Notes under the pieces: model-generated
The model's database searches: none
Told to the model about the DNA's origin: nothing
The model's input: the letters and a program-made list of their open reading frames with translations, nothing else
From: Micropterus salmoides
Lineage: Eukaryota > Chordata > Actinopteri > Centrarchiformes > Centrarchidae
Assembly (NCBI RefSeq): GCF_014851395.1
Contig: NW_024041262.1
Location: 12,793,252 to 12,857,251, forward strand
Length of the DNA stretch: 64,000 bases
Reading direction: 5' to 3'
Translations under genes and position numbers: made by a program
Shown here: piece after piece, positions 12,120-23,582 of the stretch
Numbering within the stretch: the stretch's first letter is position 1
How the letters are laid out: the number at the start of each line of letters is the position of its first letter

Positions 12120-12540
12120 AGACACTGGGTTGGTGACGACACTATGGGAACGCCTCTGGGCGTGGCAGGGCTGAATTATGAATGAAACTACTCCAATTCT
12201 ATTAGTGTTGCTAGAACGGTAGCATGTGACGGCGTAACTGGAGGCATATATAAGCACGCCGGCACACAGGACACATTAGCTCTTTGCTATGAAGCAAGGC
12301 ACTCCAGGTGGGGAGAGGTGTGGCGGACCGACGCAGTGTCTCGTTCCCCTTCTCGGGGGAACAAGGGTTACATACGTAACCCGAGACGTTCCCCTTTGAG
12401 GGAACTCGAACTGCGTCGGTGATGACACTATGGGAACGAGATCCCATAAACCCCCGCCTGCCCCCCAGCGTGCAGTAACCTGTACGCACGACTAAGAGAT
12501 GAGCGCACGGGTGCCGGGTGCAGAAGGAAGGTCTAGACTG
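12120..12540 (+). repeat. left terminal inverted repeat of the DIRS element
   Basis: Reverse complement matches 14129-14555 almost base for base, for example GTCTAGACTG at 12531-12540 against CAGTCTAGAC at 14129. It contains TATATAAG near 12250, which could be a promoter. Confidence 0.85.
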
Positions 12541-13007
12541 TAAAACCAGATAAAAGTGTGAGGAGTGGCCCAGTCAGCTGCCTCACACAAATCCTGGAGC
12601 GAAGCCCCTGTGAGGAGGGCCCTAGAGGCCACCATGCCTCGAGTAGAGTGTGCCCTCACGGCCATAGGTGAAGGCAACCCGCGCACCTGATAGGCCAGGG
12701 AAATAGTCTGAACAATCCAGTTGCTGATCGTGTGTTTAGAAGCGGGGAGCCCAGCCTTGGGGGACCCGAAACACACCAGCAACTGGTCTGCTTTCCTCCA
12801 CCGGGAAGACTTCAGAGTGTAAATACTCAGCGCTCTTACAGGGCAGAGCAGATGAAGTCTCCCGTCCTCCACCATCACAGGAGGTGGGGGATGAAACGCC
12901 TGCAGCACCGTGGACCCTGCCAAACTGGACGGAACCTTAGGGACATAGGATGGCTCTGACCCTCCCCGGGGCAAACTCCAGACATCGAGGAGAAACCTGG
13001 AGCACAA
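12492..13007 (-). pseudogene. tyrosine recombinase remnant of the DIRS element
   Basis: Open frame of 171 codons on the minus strand. It shows the DIRS recombinase core: box I arginine in LCPVRALSIY, the HxxR of AHSTRG, and the nucleophile tyrosine in FYSLDLPSAPG, preceded by CEAADWATPHTF. All four catalytic residue types (R, H, R, Y) are visible. The N-terminal half is missing because of the internal deletion that joins it to RNase H sequence at about 13000-13050. The frame runs into the terminal repeat at its end. Non-functional alone. Confidence 0.75.
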
Positions 13008-13039
13008 ACCCCCCCTGGTGATTCAAATAGGCCACCACT

Positions 13040-14056
13040 GACAAGGATGTGGTGACCGTGGAGGACGGGCAGAAAACTCCTCAGAGCTCTGAAAACCGCC
13101 AACATTTCCAGGCAATTTATGAGCCTCTCGCAAAGCGACCATCCATGACCGCGCCCCACCCCGTGAGTGAGGAGACTGTCGAAATAATTATTCGGCGACA
13201 TGACGCTCCCAACACGGGACCCTGGGACAGGAACCAAGGTTTCCTCCATTCTGACAGGGAATGAAGCCACCTGCTCGTAACCTGTATCAGACAGAGTGGA
13301 TTTCCCCTTGGGGAGAATCCCTTGGATTTTAACCACCACTGCAGGGCTCTCATGTGCAGTAGGCCAGAAGGTATTATACTGGACGCTGCTGCCATGAGAC
13401 CCAACATCCTCTGAAAGTGTTTCACAGTGATGGTGCGGCCTAGTTGCACTCTGGTCACTGTGGACAAAATGGACTCGACGCGTGCAGGAGACAGGTGGGC
13501 CCGCATCGTCGTTGAGTCCCACACCACCCCTAGGAACGTAGTCCATTGGGCGGGCGTCAGCACGCTCTTCTTCGTGTTGAGCCGCAGCCCCAAATGGTGA
13601 AGGTGGGCGAGGACGACATCTCGATGCCAAACCGCTAACTCCCGAGACTGGTCCAGAATGAGCCAGTTGTCGATGTAGTTCAATATGCGGATGCCCTGGA
13701 GCCTCATCGGGGCCAGAGCTGCATCCATGCACTTGGTGAACGTGCGAGGGGAGAGTGCTAGGCCGAACGGAAGAACCCGATACTGGTACGCCGCGCCCTG
13801 AAGGCAATCCTCAGGAACTTCCTGTGAGAGGGACGGATGGATATGTGGAAATATGCATCTCGCAGATCTATCATGACAAACCAATCCTCGGATTGGATGT
13901 GACTGACGATGGCGGGGATGGTGGCATCTTGAACCCGAATCTCAGGTGGTAGTGGGCCCCCCTACTGGAAACCTCAGCCCGGGCCCGCCGAGACTGAATG
14001 ATGGTCCTATTCCATGATTTACACAACTCATTGTGTATATCAGGAAAGAATGGCAA
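13040..14056 (-). pseudogene. Gag tail / reverse transcriptase / RNase H remnant of the DIRS element
   Basis: On the minus strand: a Gag-like end (PFFPDIHNEL, near 14040); RT motif A (IDLRDAYFHI, about 13850-13885); after a frame change near 13800, YQYRVLPFGLALSPRTFTK. The catalytic box reads Y-I-D-N rather than ending in two Asp; the altered codon is 13666-13668. A degraded RNase H follows (SSLTGWGAV near 13150; LPVLHGHHILV near 13060, in another frame). At least two frame changes plus the box substitution make it inactive. Confidence 0.75.
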
Positions 14057-14128
14057 GGACCGGCGCGGGGGCGGCGCGTGGTGCCGCAGAAAACGCTCAT
14101 TTAGTTTACTGCCGGCCCGCCTTTAGTT

Positions 14129-14555
14129 CAGTCTAGACCTTCCTTCTGCACCCGGCACCAGTGCGCTCATCTCTTAGTCGTGCGTACAGGTTACTGCACG
14201 CTGGGGGGCAGGCGGGGGTTTATGGGATCTCGTTCCCATAGTGTCATCACCGACGCAGTTCGAGTTCCCTCAAAGGGGAACGTCTCGGGTTACGTATGTA
14301 ACCCTTGTTCCCCCGAGAAGGGGAACGAGACACTGCGTTGGTCTGCCACACCCCACCCCACCTGGAGTGCCTTGCTTCATAGCAAAGAGCTAATGTGTCC
14401 TGTGTGTCGGCGTGCTTATATACGCCTCCAGTTACGCCGTCACACACTACCGTTCTAGCAACGCCAATAGGATTGGAGTAGTTTCATTCATAATTCAGCC
14501 CTGCCACAGCCAGAGGCGTTCCCATAGTGTCGTCAACGAGGCAGTTCGGTTTCCC
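14129..14555 (-). repeat. right terminal inverted repeat of the DIRS element
   Basis: Mirror of 12120-12540, differing by scattered substitutions. Confidence 0.85.
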
Positions 14556-15213
14556 TCGAAGGGGAACACTGAGTTTCTCTCTGACTCCTCCCCTCCTGCG
14601 GAGCTTGAAGCGGCTGTCTGACATTTCCTCATTCAGACTGTCGATATCACACAGTTACGTCTTTAGAAACATCGAAATCACGGTTAAATAGGCTGTTAGT
14701 TTTTTTTTACCCAAACATGATCTTGACCATGACGCTTTTATGATCAATATTGTCATCGATGTATGGACAGAGAGTTATCTTTGGACATCGTAAATTTATC
14801 CTCAGCACAGAATAAAATCTATAAACTACACTGTGCTTTATAACACAGTGACTCTGTGGACATTAAGGCAAAACACTTACTACTACTGTGCGCTACAGTG
14901 CTGCAGTAGGCTTGGCCTAATCACTGTTTAAAGTAGGCTAATCTGTATAAAACTGATCAATGAACAGTAACCTTTCATATTGTAGTCGCACAGATTGAAC
15001 ATTCCCATCGTAGTTATCAACTGGATATGATGTGAATATTTCTGAGTGAGGATGAAGGTGGTGCAGCTGAAACAAATAAATGTGGTTTAAAAGTGAGGGT
15101 TTTTTTGCTGATAGCCTGAATGTGTTTTGACAGCATTTCATAAAATATGAAATGAGCAAGATTTCATTAATGTAACAAAGACATCTAAAACTTCACAGTA
15201 AGTATGAACCTTA

Positions 15214-15258
15214 CTTTACAATCACGTCACTTTACAATCACGTCACTTTACAATCACA
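15214..15258. repeat. 16-bp tandem repeat, 2.7 copies
   Basis: CTTTACAATCACGTCA repeated head to tail twice, followed by a partial third copy. Confidence 0.85.
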
Positions 15259-16636
15259 GGTCCATGAGGAGCCTAAACTGTGTCTAATCTGTTCGATTAA
15301 TATTTTCCTCTTCAGTTATTGCCACTGGCATTTAGTCCAGTCAGGTTAGCTGAATAAACAGACCTGTAGCTATTTAATATGAATAACCGGATGTAGGAGA
15401 ATTCCAGCACTTTATCATTCATTAAGGAAATTCCAGTCTGGTTAATGATGAATACGCAACGCTGTAGCCTATAAAAAGTAATATTGTTAACGTATCGATC
15501 CTCCACTCCTGCGTTTTAGAGCCAATCAGGGTCCGCGTTGGCACATATTCATATTTCTAGCTCCACCCAATTAAAATGGAGGCTCTGCCTTTATTTACCC
15601 GTTGCCATGGTGAATAGTAGTATCGGAGCTCCATTGATGATGGCTTTTTTTCATCCCCACGCACGCGCTTCCATCAGGCTCAACATACTCAGAGTTGATT
15701 GAACTTATTCTGATCGGCCTTTCTGAAACGGAAAACTCGAAGTTTGACAGCTCAGACTTAGTATCATGTTGGTGTCAGGTATTGGGCTTAAACCCAAAAG
15801 CAGACTGGCAGGAAAGGTTTAAGAGGTTTATATAACAAAAAACTATGAAGATTTAGGGAGTAGTATGGTGTGTGGCTGGGGTTGGGGTTGAAGTTGGGGT
15901 TTCTTGAATGTGAGTTGGCAGTCTGGCTTGACTGGCAGAGACAGAAATCTGATTGTCGGTTTGTGATGACAGAAAATATCAGATGTTAGAAAGGCAGGGA
16001 GGAAACTATAGAGTTTCTGGGCTCAACGAAGCCAACAAACATGTACTCTGGCACACTATGTTAAACATGACTCAGCATGGCCTGGCTTTTGATGGGAGGC
16101 TGACTGGGCTAGATGATGGTCAGGTGTGCTGATTGCAGTATGGTAAGGAAAAGTTGCCAAACCAGGAAAGCCCACAGCAACCAACAGAGAGAGAGGGAGA
16201 AAAAAAACAGACACAGAGTGCTTCTCAATTCCCTTATTTGTCGTTTTGTCGGTATATACCAGGGTCTTGAAGTCATTTGTGGTCGGCTTCACTGTTCCAA
16301 CCAAGGGGTAAGCCAGGGTTTGTGACTGTCTATGGATCCAACTCTGGCTTACCCCTTTGCTCTACATGCATTCCTGGTGCGTGGGACTAAGATGCAAGGA
16401 AAAGAAACAAGTGAGTAAAAAGTGGATGCAATAAAGAGAACTGAGAAGCACCCACAGACAGACAGACAAAAAAAAAAAACACACCAAGCAGGCCACATTC
16501 ACCCAAAAGCAAAAAGTAACAAAAACACACACTCCCGCAACAAAAGGGCGGTTCCAGAAAGCAGGCTTAAAAACTCTGAGCTTAACTGTGCTTCTCATTT
16601 GAGCACTTTGTATGTTCATTAAAATGTTTCAGCAAA

Positions 16637-16990
16637 TCAACAAAGTGCCTTGGATCTTTCATCCATCCAAAGGAAATGACCCATTTGCTGTGGCCACTTG
16701 ATCAGGAACTGACACGGGGAGGGGGGCATAGTCAACTGCTTGGCAAATCTTGTGACTTCACTCGGCAACAGATCAAAGTAGGTGTCACGTTGAATCAGCT
16801 GCTTCTCCAAATCAGGTGAAAAAATCTTCAGTGGCTTTGCATAACCAACCATTGTTGTCATGCCTGTCTGACTTCTTCTCTGTAATTCTTTGCTGTCCTC
16901 ATTAATTTGTTCTGCAACTTCACCTGCCTAGTTGCCTCTATCATTGTGTCAGGTGGTGTGCTGCCATGCGCCATCTTTTTTGATAATTTC
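16637..16990 (-). pseudogene. unidentified intronless coding remnant
   Basis: The minus strand reads protein-like in two adjoining frames. The upstream frame (about 16980 to 16865) starts MAHGSTPPDTMIEATRQV and includes LMRTAKNYREEV. It meets a stop at about 16859, exactly where a second frame opens and continues with MTTMVGYAKPLKIF and LIQRDTYFDLLP to about 16637. A single missing base would explain the break. Composition is polar and helical, unlike nearby noise. I do not recognise the family; a processed pseudogene or transposon-borne gene are both possible. Confidence 0.4.
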
Positions 16991-17110
16991 TAACCATCCT
17001 TCCTTCCTTTAAAAACACATTTCCTCATTGCAACTACAAACAGGCTTGTTACACTGTCTTCTATCCTTTTTGCTACTATGCAATTCATAACACCACATTA
17101 TATTAATGAC

Positions 17111-17203
17111 TGTTTGAAGTAGTGTGTGTGCATCTGCTAACACACTACATGCCTACTGCATGAGACAGTGTCTCCCCACACGCAGACACACACTACTTCA
17201 TAC
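17111..17203. repeat. small imperfect inverted repeat
   Basis: TGAAGTAGTGTGTGTGCATC at the left end and its near complement (GACACACACTACTTCATA) at the right end. It could be a very short miniature element or a hairpin; no target duplication was seen. Confidence 0.6.
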
Positions 17204-19199
17204 AGTGTCGGTCTTGTGAAGTCCAGGAATGTGCCTGCTGCTGGAAACTACACTGTAGCTATAAAAATACATTTATAGTATAATTTAATCCTATTGTCAG
17301 AGATATTTTCACAATATCCCAATGTTTTGAGCATGTTCTTTGTGTCTATTTTTCCTGGGGCAAAAGTCCTGTAGACAACTTGCCCCAAACTGACATATGT
17401 GCTAATGTTGGCTAAATCCCATATAAAAGACATATCTCCTCTGCTTTGTGAAAAATTTTAATTTTGAACAATCACACCTACCAAAGTTGTATTGCATAAA
17501 ATGAAAAGTGAAAATTATTTACTTTTTAAGCAGAAAAAAAGAAATGTGCTCACCTCAGATTAGAGTGACCTTGGCCACATTTGAACAGGAAATTGGCCAT
17601 AGAACACAAACTCACACAAAGTGGCTATTTAATTTGTGTGATAAAGCCTCTAGTGTTGGAGTTAAGAAGAGTGTGACAATCCCGCTCTCCCCTATTGTTT
17701 CACATCATCTCATCAACATAATAACGTGCGACTAATCACAATATCACAGCTGATTGTTCATTGATCAGTTACAACTTCCTACAGATTTGTTTGATTTTAA
17801 CAGTGATTACCGCAGTAATGGCTCATGCTAAATGTTTCAGTGTAACTGTTGCCAACCTGACAGTTGCCTTACCATCCACAAAGTCACAGTGTTGCAAAGA
17901 AGGACGGTATCTTACAGCCTATAGATTTTATGAGCTGAGGATGAATCCACGATTGATCATAAAAGTGGTCATGTTCAAGATCATGTCTGGGTAACAAATT
18001 AGCCTAATAAGCAGCATTTCGATGTTTTTCAATGTAATCTTCTGCATATGAAACTAGACCCTCTAATGTATTTGTCCACTTGCTCAGTTGTGCAACGGGG
18101 CCTCCCACTCCTCTTTTTGGTTAGGGCCAATTTGTGCAGTTCTGTGAAGGGAGTAGTACAGCATTATATGAGAACTTGGATTAGCTAACACAGAGTGCCA
18201 CTGGCACATAGGGCTGTGCCATAGGGCTGATGGTTTCTGAAAATGGGCCCTTGTACACCTATTAAAATTTTCTATTTTAAATCAGCTGTTTGCAGCAACA
18301 ATAGTCACAAAATATTGTATTTGTATAATATAATAACAAAAATGGTGCTGACTCAGCACCCAGTACATTACTGCAGTTTGTAGTCAACATTCCTACAACT
18401 GCTTTTGTGACCTTGAAGTCTGGCTTAATCCAAGGCGTAAAGACCATTTTCTTGCAGGAGGCCAGTTTTAATGACACAGCTGGATTGTAGTTAGACTACT
18501 TTACTTAAAAAACACAAACCATCTTCATTAAAGTAAATGTATGGATTACACAATAAAACACAGTTGCAGTAAAAACATATATCTTATAGGAGAAGTTAAA
18601 ATTGTTGACAAATACTGTACATTAATTAAACATGTAAAAGTCTTAATATCTCATATTTGCTTACAACAGCATTAGTGTTTTATAAACCACTTATTAAATC
18701 TTCATGTACTACTTTTACATACTTAATAGTGGAGGTTAAAGAGGTTCAAAGTATGTCAAAATCCAGCTTTGAATTTAACTTATAGGGGTTAAGGTTATAT
18801 TTGGGTCAACTATGTTTTTCACCCTCATGTTAAGCCAGCATTGTTTAAGGAAAGCTGAGTGCTGCATCATGGAGCAGGATTGATTTAGATGTTTCCAGAT
18901 CATTGGCAACACCTGTATTTTGATTGCAATGTCTTGAAAGAAGAGTAGTCAACCTGTAGTCAAGTTACATGTGTCTCCCCCACGCCGATTTAGTGGTGTA
19001 TACACAGTGGGCCCCCCTCCTACTCTATATCGCATCATTGCAGTGGGACATTTTGTCACCTCCACTTCAGGGATTTGTTTGGAAACGGACACGTTTGTAA
19101 TGTGACACCTCATTCTAACTTACTGTTTTTTTTCTTGAGCCTTGGGGTCTCCAGACCTGGATGATAGTGCAGGATGATTTGTTCAGCTTTAACTCTTTT

Positions 19200-19576
19200 A
19201 TGGACTCGACGCGTGCAGGAGACAGGTGGGCCCGCATCGTCGTTGAGTCCCACACCACCCCTAGGAACGTAGTCCATTGGGCGGGCGTCAGCACGCTCTT
19301 CTTCGTGTTGAGCCGCTGCCCCAAATGGTGAAGGTGGGCGAGGACGACATCTCGATGCCAAACCGCTAACTCCCGAGACTGGTCCAGAATGAGCCAGTCG
19401 TCGATGCAGTTCAATATGCGGATGCCCTGGAGCCTCATCGGGGCCAGAGCTGCATCCATGCACTTGGTGAACGTGCGAGGGTACGCCGCGCCCCGAAGGC
19501 AAACCTCAGGAACTTCCTGTGAGAGGGACGGATGGATATGTGGAAATATGCATCTCGCAGATCTATCGTGACAAAC
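19200..19576 (-). mobile_element. DIRS reverse-transcriptase fragment (second copy)
   Basis: Closely matches 13470-13875 but lacks a roughly 36-base block present there around 13750-13790, and has no terminal repeats. The minus strand codes RT sequence including LNCIDDWLILDQSREL, so its catalytic box starts C instead of Y (codon 19406-19408). Flanks are unrelated to DIRS. A fragment moved by recombination or a heavily truncated insertion. Confidence 0.8.
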
Positions 19577-20774
19577 CTTCCTCTATATGTTTTTACATGT
19601 TCTCTACTGTAGCATACAGTAACGCTTCGTCATTCACTGACGCTGAAATGACATGAAACTGTTATAAAATCCAATTCAAGAACATATAACAGATAACAAG
19701 TTTCCTTTTCCTCCTTAAGATATAATAAGGAAGTATGCAGTTTGAAAAAAATTACACAGCCTATTTATAAAATGCTTCAAAATACACCACCCCATCTTAC
19801 CCCTAACATCCAGCTTTGTCATTCAGTAATGGTCAAACTACCCTGTATATTGATTATATTCTGTAATAACCATTAAAAAAATACCTACAGCACAAAGTAT
19901 TCTTAGGATCACAGATTGTTACTCCCTTGTACATGTACTGTAAGTATCCAGACATAGACCCTTAGTGGTACACAATTATGCTGATGCCGTAATCTAAAGC
20001 TTTATCATTCATACTGTTCATGCAGCTATTTTGGCATCTGACAAAAGCCCATTTAGTTGCCATTCCTCCACTGATCGACAGTCATTGTATTGACCTCATG
20101 ATCAATCTGTCAACACTGGGTGTGGAGGTAGTCAGGTGATCACACTGACAGCTAAATTCTCTCCCTCCCATCACCACAAGTTTCACCAAGTTCAACAATA
20201 TGAGTTGTGGGAGGACATACTGGACGGGAAGCTCCTTATTTGCATTTACGTCTGGATAAGAACATTCATTTATCAATTTCTTAGTGATACTTTATGGCTG
20301 AAGTTGAATTAGAAATTGTTACACCTGCAGCCACCGATGCATGCAGGCAAGCATCATTCACCAGTTAACATAAACAAACTGGTTCATCCTGGTGTCTGGT
20401 TCAATGATCATGTTTGATGATCAAGTTTGTTTTACTGTCTGTTGACTGTAACAAAAGAAAATGTTAGGCATGTTTCATGTGACTCTGGAAAAAAAACCCA
20501 GATAGTTTTGAGTCATATCTATGTTGCAGAATGACACGTAATCTTTCTCTCCATCTTATCTTCCAGACAGCCATGAGCGCTATTGATAGGAGGAGGCACG
20601 TGTCTCACATGCGTGTGGCCTTTTCTTGCCTGCATATGAGGGCTCAGCAGGCGCACGACTCTTTGAAATAGACTTAAAGCATTGGCCTGTCTGTGAAACA
20701 CTTAAAACAGTCAGAAAGTTGTATTTTAGTACAGCAACTAATTTAAATGCTCCAAAAGTAAGGGCATAAAAATT

Positions 20775-20885
20775 GCCATGGAGTTGCCAACACCTTTTTG
20801 ATGATCTTGGTTGATGTAAAGCACTTTGGACACCTGCTGGTTGCTGTAAAGTGCTATATAAATAAATGTTGATTGATTGATTGTT
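20775..20885 (+). mobile_element. L2-type LINE 3' tail
   Basis: Sequence such as TGTAAAGTGCTATATAAATA followed by TTGATTGATTGATTG is the usual 3' end of L2/Maui LINEs in fish. Only the tail is present. A similar short tail lies near 21050. Confidence 0.7.
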
Positions 20886-22754
20886 TTTATATCCTTCATA
20901 ATAGTAACAGTTATTGCAGCACTGTTTTATTATACATTTATTTCCTGATTTTAATTGAAGCATGTAGATTTCTATGGTTTAACAACTTCATCATCTTCAG
21001 AAAAGATTCCGCATTTTCAGGCACTATGTAACTTTGAAAATGTAATTTTGAAAGGTGCTTTACAAATAAAGATGAATTACTTCTATCTTTTGCGGTAATT
21101 GATGTTTTTGTATATTACAGTGATAGCCAGCAGTGGAAGAAGTAGTAACATAATTAAGGAGCAATAACATAGAAACACTCTACAAGTATACAATTAAAAG
21201 CTCTGCAATTTTACTTACGTAGAAGCATCAAAATATACTTAATTATATTTGGTATTTTTCAACCTGGATCCTGTTTTCTCATGATTTTTTCCCCATGTGA
21301 CTAATTGGGATAAACATTTTTTGAAGCCGGTCCAGTATTGAGCGAAAGAGGGATGAAATGTAGGCCTAATCCTTGCGGACAATTGCGCCCCTTCAATGTA
21401 GGTCCACTGAAGTGCTTGTTTTTGCTACTGATATGGCTCAGGTTGTTATTATAAGTTTCTGACAATGTTGTGGAACTGGTCCAAACAAAGAAAGACCTTT
21501 TTTTTAAAGAGTGACTGTTTCTGGTTAAATAAAAGGATCTTACTATGTCGCTCTTGACATACCTACCAGACTTCTTGACAAAAACTGTCATTGTCCGCAA
21601 GCTTGGATTATGTTGCAGCCCTCTTTTGCTGCTGCTGACTACAACACACTCGGCCAGTACTGGACCAGTTTTAAAGTATATTGTCTATTGTGTCTATTGT
21701 GATGCAACATAGGAAAACATAGGAAAATATGGTCCAGCTGGTGAAGGTGGGGCTTCTTCCCTCAACAGGTCACCTCACTTCATTGTAACAAATCAGCATT
21801 TCGTCTGAGACAAGAATGTTACAAACTCTACAGAGGCTATATACCTGCCATTCTTTTGCTTGTCTGATTTACAGTAGGATAATGTGGACTCCAATACACA
21901 GTAAAAATGCTTGGTCATTTTGTGAAATGCTGTCTCTTTTATGTCAGATACAAACCTTTGTATCCTGTGTAAAACCTCCAAATGCACTCCATGAGAATAT
22001 CTGTATAAACTACAGAACTGAAAACACATAATAAATTGTTTTCACAGTGCATTTAAACTGAGGGAATGATGCATTCTTTTTTCTCCAGTCTAACTTTGAC
22101 ATTGCATAATAATCCATTGTGAATCCATTGTGTAAACAGATGTTATCCATTATCCTGTGATTTCATTACAAGAAACCTGCATGTTCCATTATATAACATG
22201 ACAATCAAAACTTACAACAATGAGCTCTTAGAGGGAGTGTTGTCAGAGCTCTCTGACGCTACAGTTTGTTTGGCATCTCCGGTATGCACACATGATTGCA
22301 CAGCAATTGTGTTGCAAATGTAAGAAGATAGGCATCTAGATAAACATCTGGTGGCACTAAATATGTAGTCAGGTGCCATCATACTACTGCAGAAGGGCGC
22401 AACAAGATTATGTAATTAAAAGAGCACCAGGTAAACCACAAAATGATGGAAGACAGTGTGGAAAACGTAAGTCACATGCTTCTTGCACATCATGATTTCT
22501 TTGCTAAGTTTTGATTGTACTTTGTGGCATTTAGCTTTTCTCTCTCTCAATGCACCTAGTTTTCCACCTCAGCCAAGACTGTAAGTGGAATTTTTTTAGA
22601 TGTTTTGTGAGACACACCCACATCCCACTGGTTCTCACTGAAGACATACATCTTGGAAAAAAGGTCGGGGGATATAAATGTTTTGATTTTTAAAAAGGCT
22701 AAATAATTCCCTAAAAAAGTTAATTATTCAACCAGTAGAAAATATTGGAAAAAT

Positions 22755-22830
22755 TAAAATGAAGGAAAGTTTATTTGTATAGCACATTTCAAAAATAAGG
22801 CAATGTATAGTATTTTACATAAAACATGAA
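22755..22830 (-). mobile_element. probable LINE 3' tail
   Basis: GTTTATTTGTATAGCACATT is the complement of an L2-like tail (compare 7530). Nothing more of the element is recognisable. Confidence 0.5.
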
Positions 22831-23539
22831 AGCAACATAGGGAAACATAAAAAAACACTGAAATACAATTTTAAAATGAGTTAAATAGAAAATAAAAACT
22901 GGATAAAACAGGACAGTAAAGCTACGGTGCTGACGTGAATGCAACTTTAGTCAAATGAAGTAGTTATCATGGGTGTTTTCTTGGTTAATCCTGTCAAAAC
23001 ACATTGTGTGCACAGGTTATACTGATGGACCGGGTTAACTAGTGCAGGTACATAAAGTTTAACAGATATACATCAAGTCAAAAGAATTGATATAATGTCA
23101 GTCTGTCCTAAATGAAAGCTAACATTTTCTTTATCCCCACCAGATGATGATGTTCCAGATTCAGGCAGAATATCACAACGTGTTTCGACCTGCACAGTCT
23201 CTTCATAGCAGGACAATCTACACAAGCGACCAGTGCCCCTGGTCCCAAAATATTGTATGTACTACAATGTTAGTATGCAACTGTATAATCTCATAATTAC
23301 AGTTTTTCTCACTCGCTTTGGTACATTTCTCAAATCATCCCTAATATCTGCAAAACAGGTTTCAAGAAATGCACTTACTATCGAACAAACAGCGCAACAT
23401 GGTGGATTTCCTGCAAAAGCCCGTAACTCAGATCACAGATTATTATCCACATCACAAGGGATATCTTCATCAATTACAGTGAGGACATATTTGCAGAACA
23501 AGCAGAAATATAGAAAATATGATTGACAGATATAGACGA

Positions 23540-23582
23540 TCTCTCTCACTCTCTCTCTCTCTCCATATATACACACACACAC
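23540..23582. repeat. CT / AT / CA microsatellite
   Basis: Runs of CT followed by ATATAT and CACACA. Confidence 0.85.

Larger units (their letters stand above)
12120..14555 (-). mobile_element. DIRS-type tyrosine-recombinase retrotransposon, internally deleted
   Basis: Two inverted termini of about 420 bases (12120-12540 and 14129-14555) enclose 1.6 kb coding on the minus strand. The coding part has scraps of Gag, reverse transcriptase, RNase H and a tyrosine recombinase, in the order expected for DIRS elements. Full DIRS copies are, from general knowledge, around 6 kb, so about 3.5 kb is missing. The termini contain GGGTTACATACGTAACCC, a palindrome, and a TATATAAG box. There is no protease, integrase or LTR, which argues against an LTR retroelement. 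Confidence 0.85.
11960..15760. mobile_element. older inverted-repeat element split by a DIRS insertion
   Basis: The left side (about 11963-12060) carries AACTCTGAGTATGTTGAGCC and TTTCGGTTTCAGAGAGCGAG. The right side (about 15660-15760) carries their complements, GGCTCAACATACTCAGAGTT and a CTTTCTGAAACGGAAAACTC block. These resemble the ends of a non-autonomous DNA transposon family I know from fish, possibly PIF/Harbinger-like. The DIRS element at 12120-14555 sits inside. Family assignment and exact ends are uncertain. Confidence 0.5.
15770..19190. other. gene-poor region
   Basis: Apart from the coding remnant at 16637-16990 and small inverted repeats at about 16303-16360 and 17111-17203, nothing coding was recognised. 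Short ORFs here lack splice-site or family support. Confidence 0.5.

Noticed and set aside
12211..12489. 92-codon ORF duplicated at 14180-14458
   Set aside because: Both copies are the two inverted termini of the DIRS element; identity reflects the repeat, not a protein.
17761..17994. 77-codon ORF with a hydrophobic start resembling a signal peptide
   Set aside because: It does not begin with ATG and has no splice, promoter or family support.
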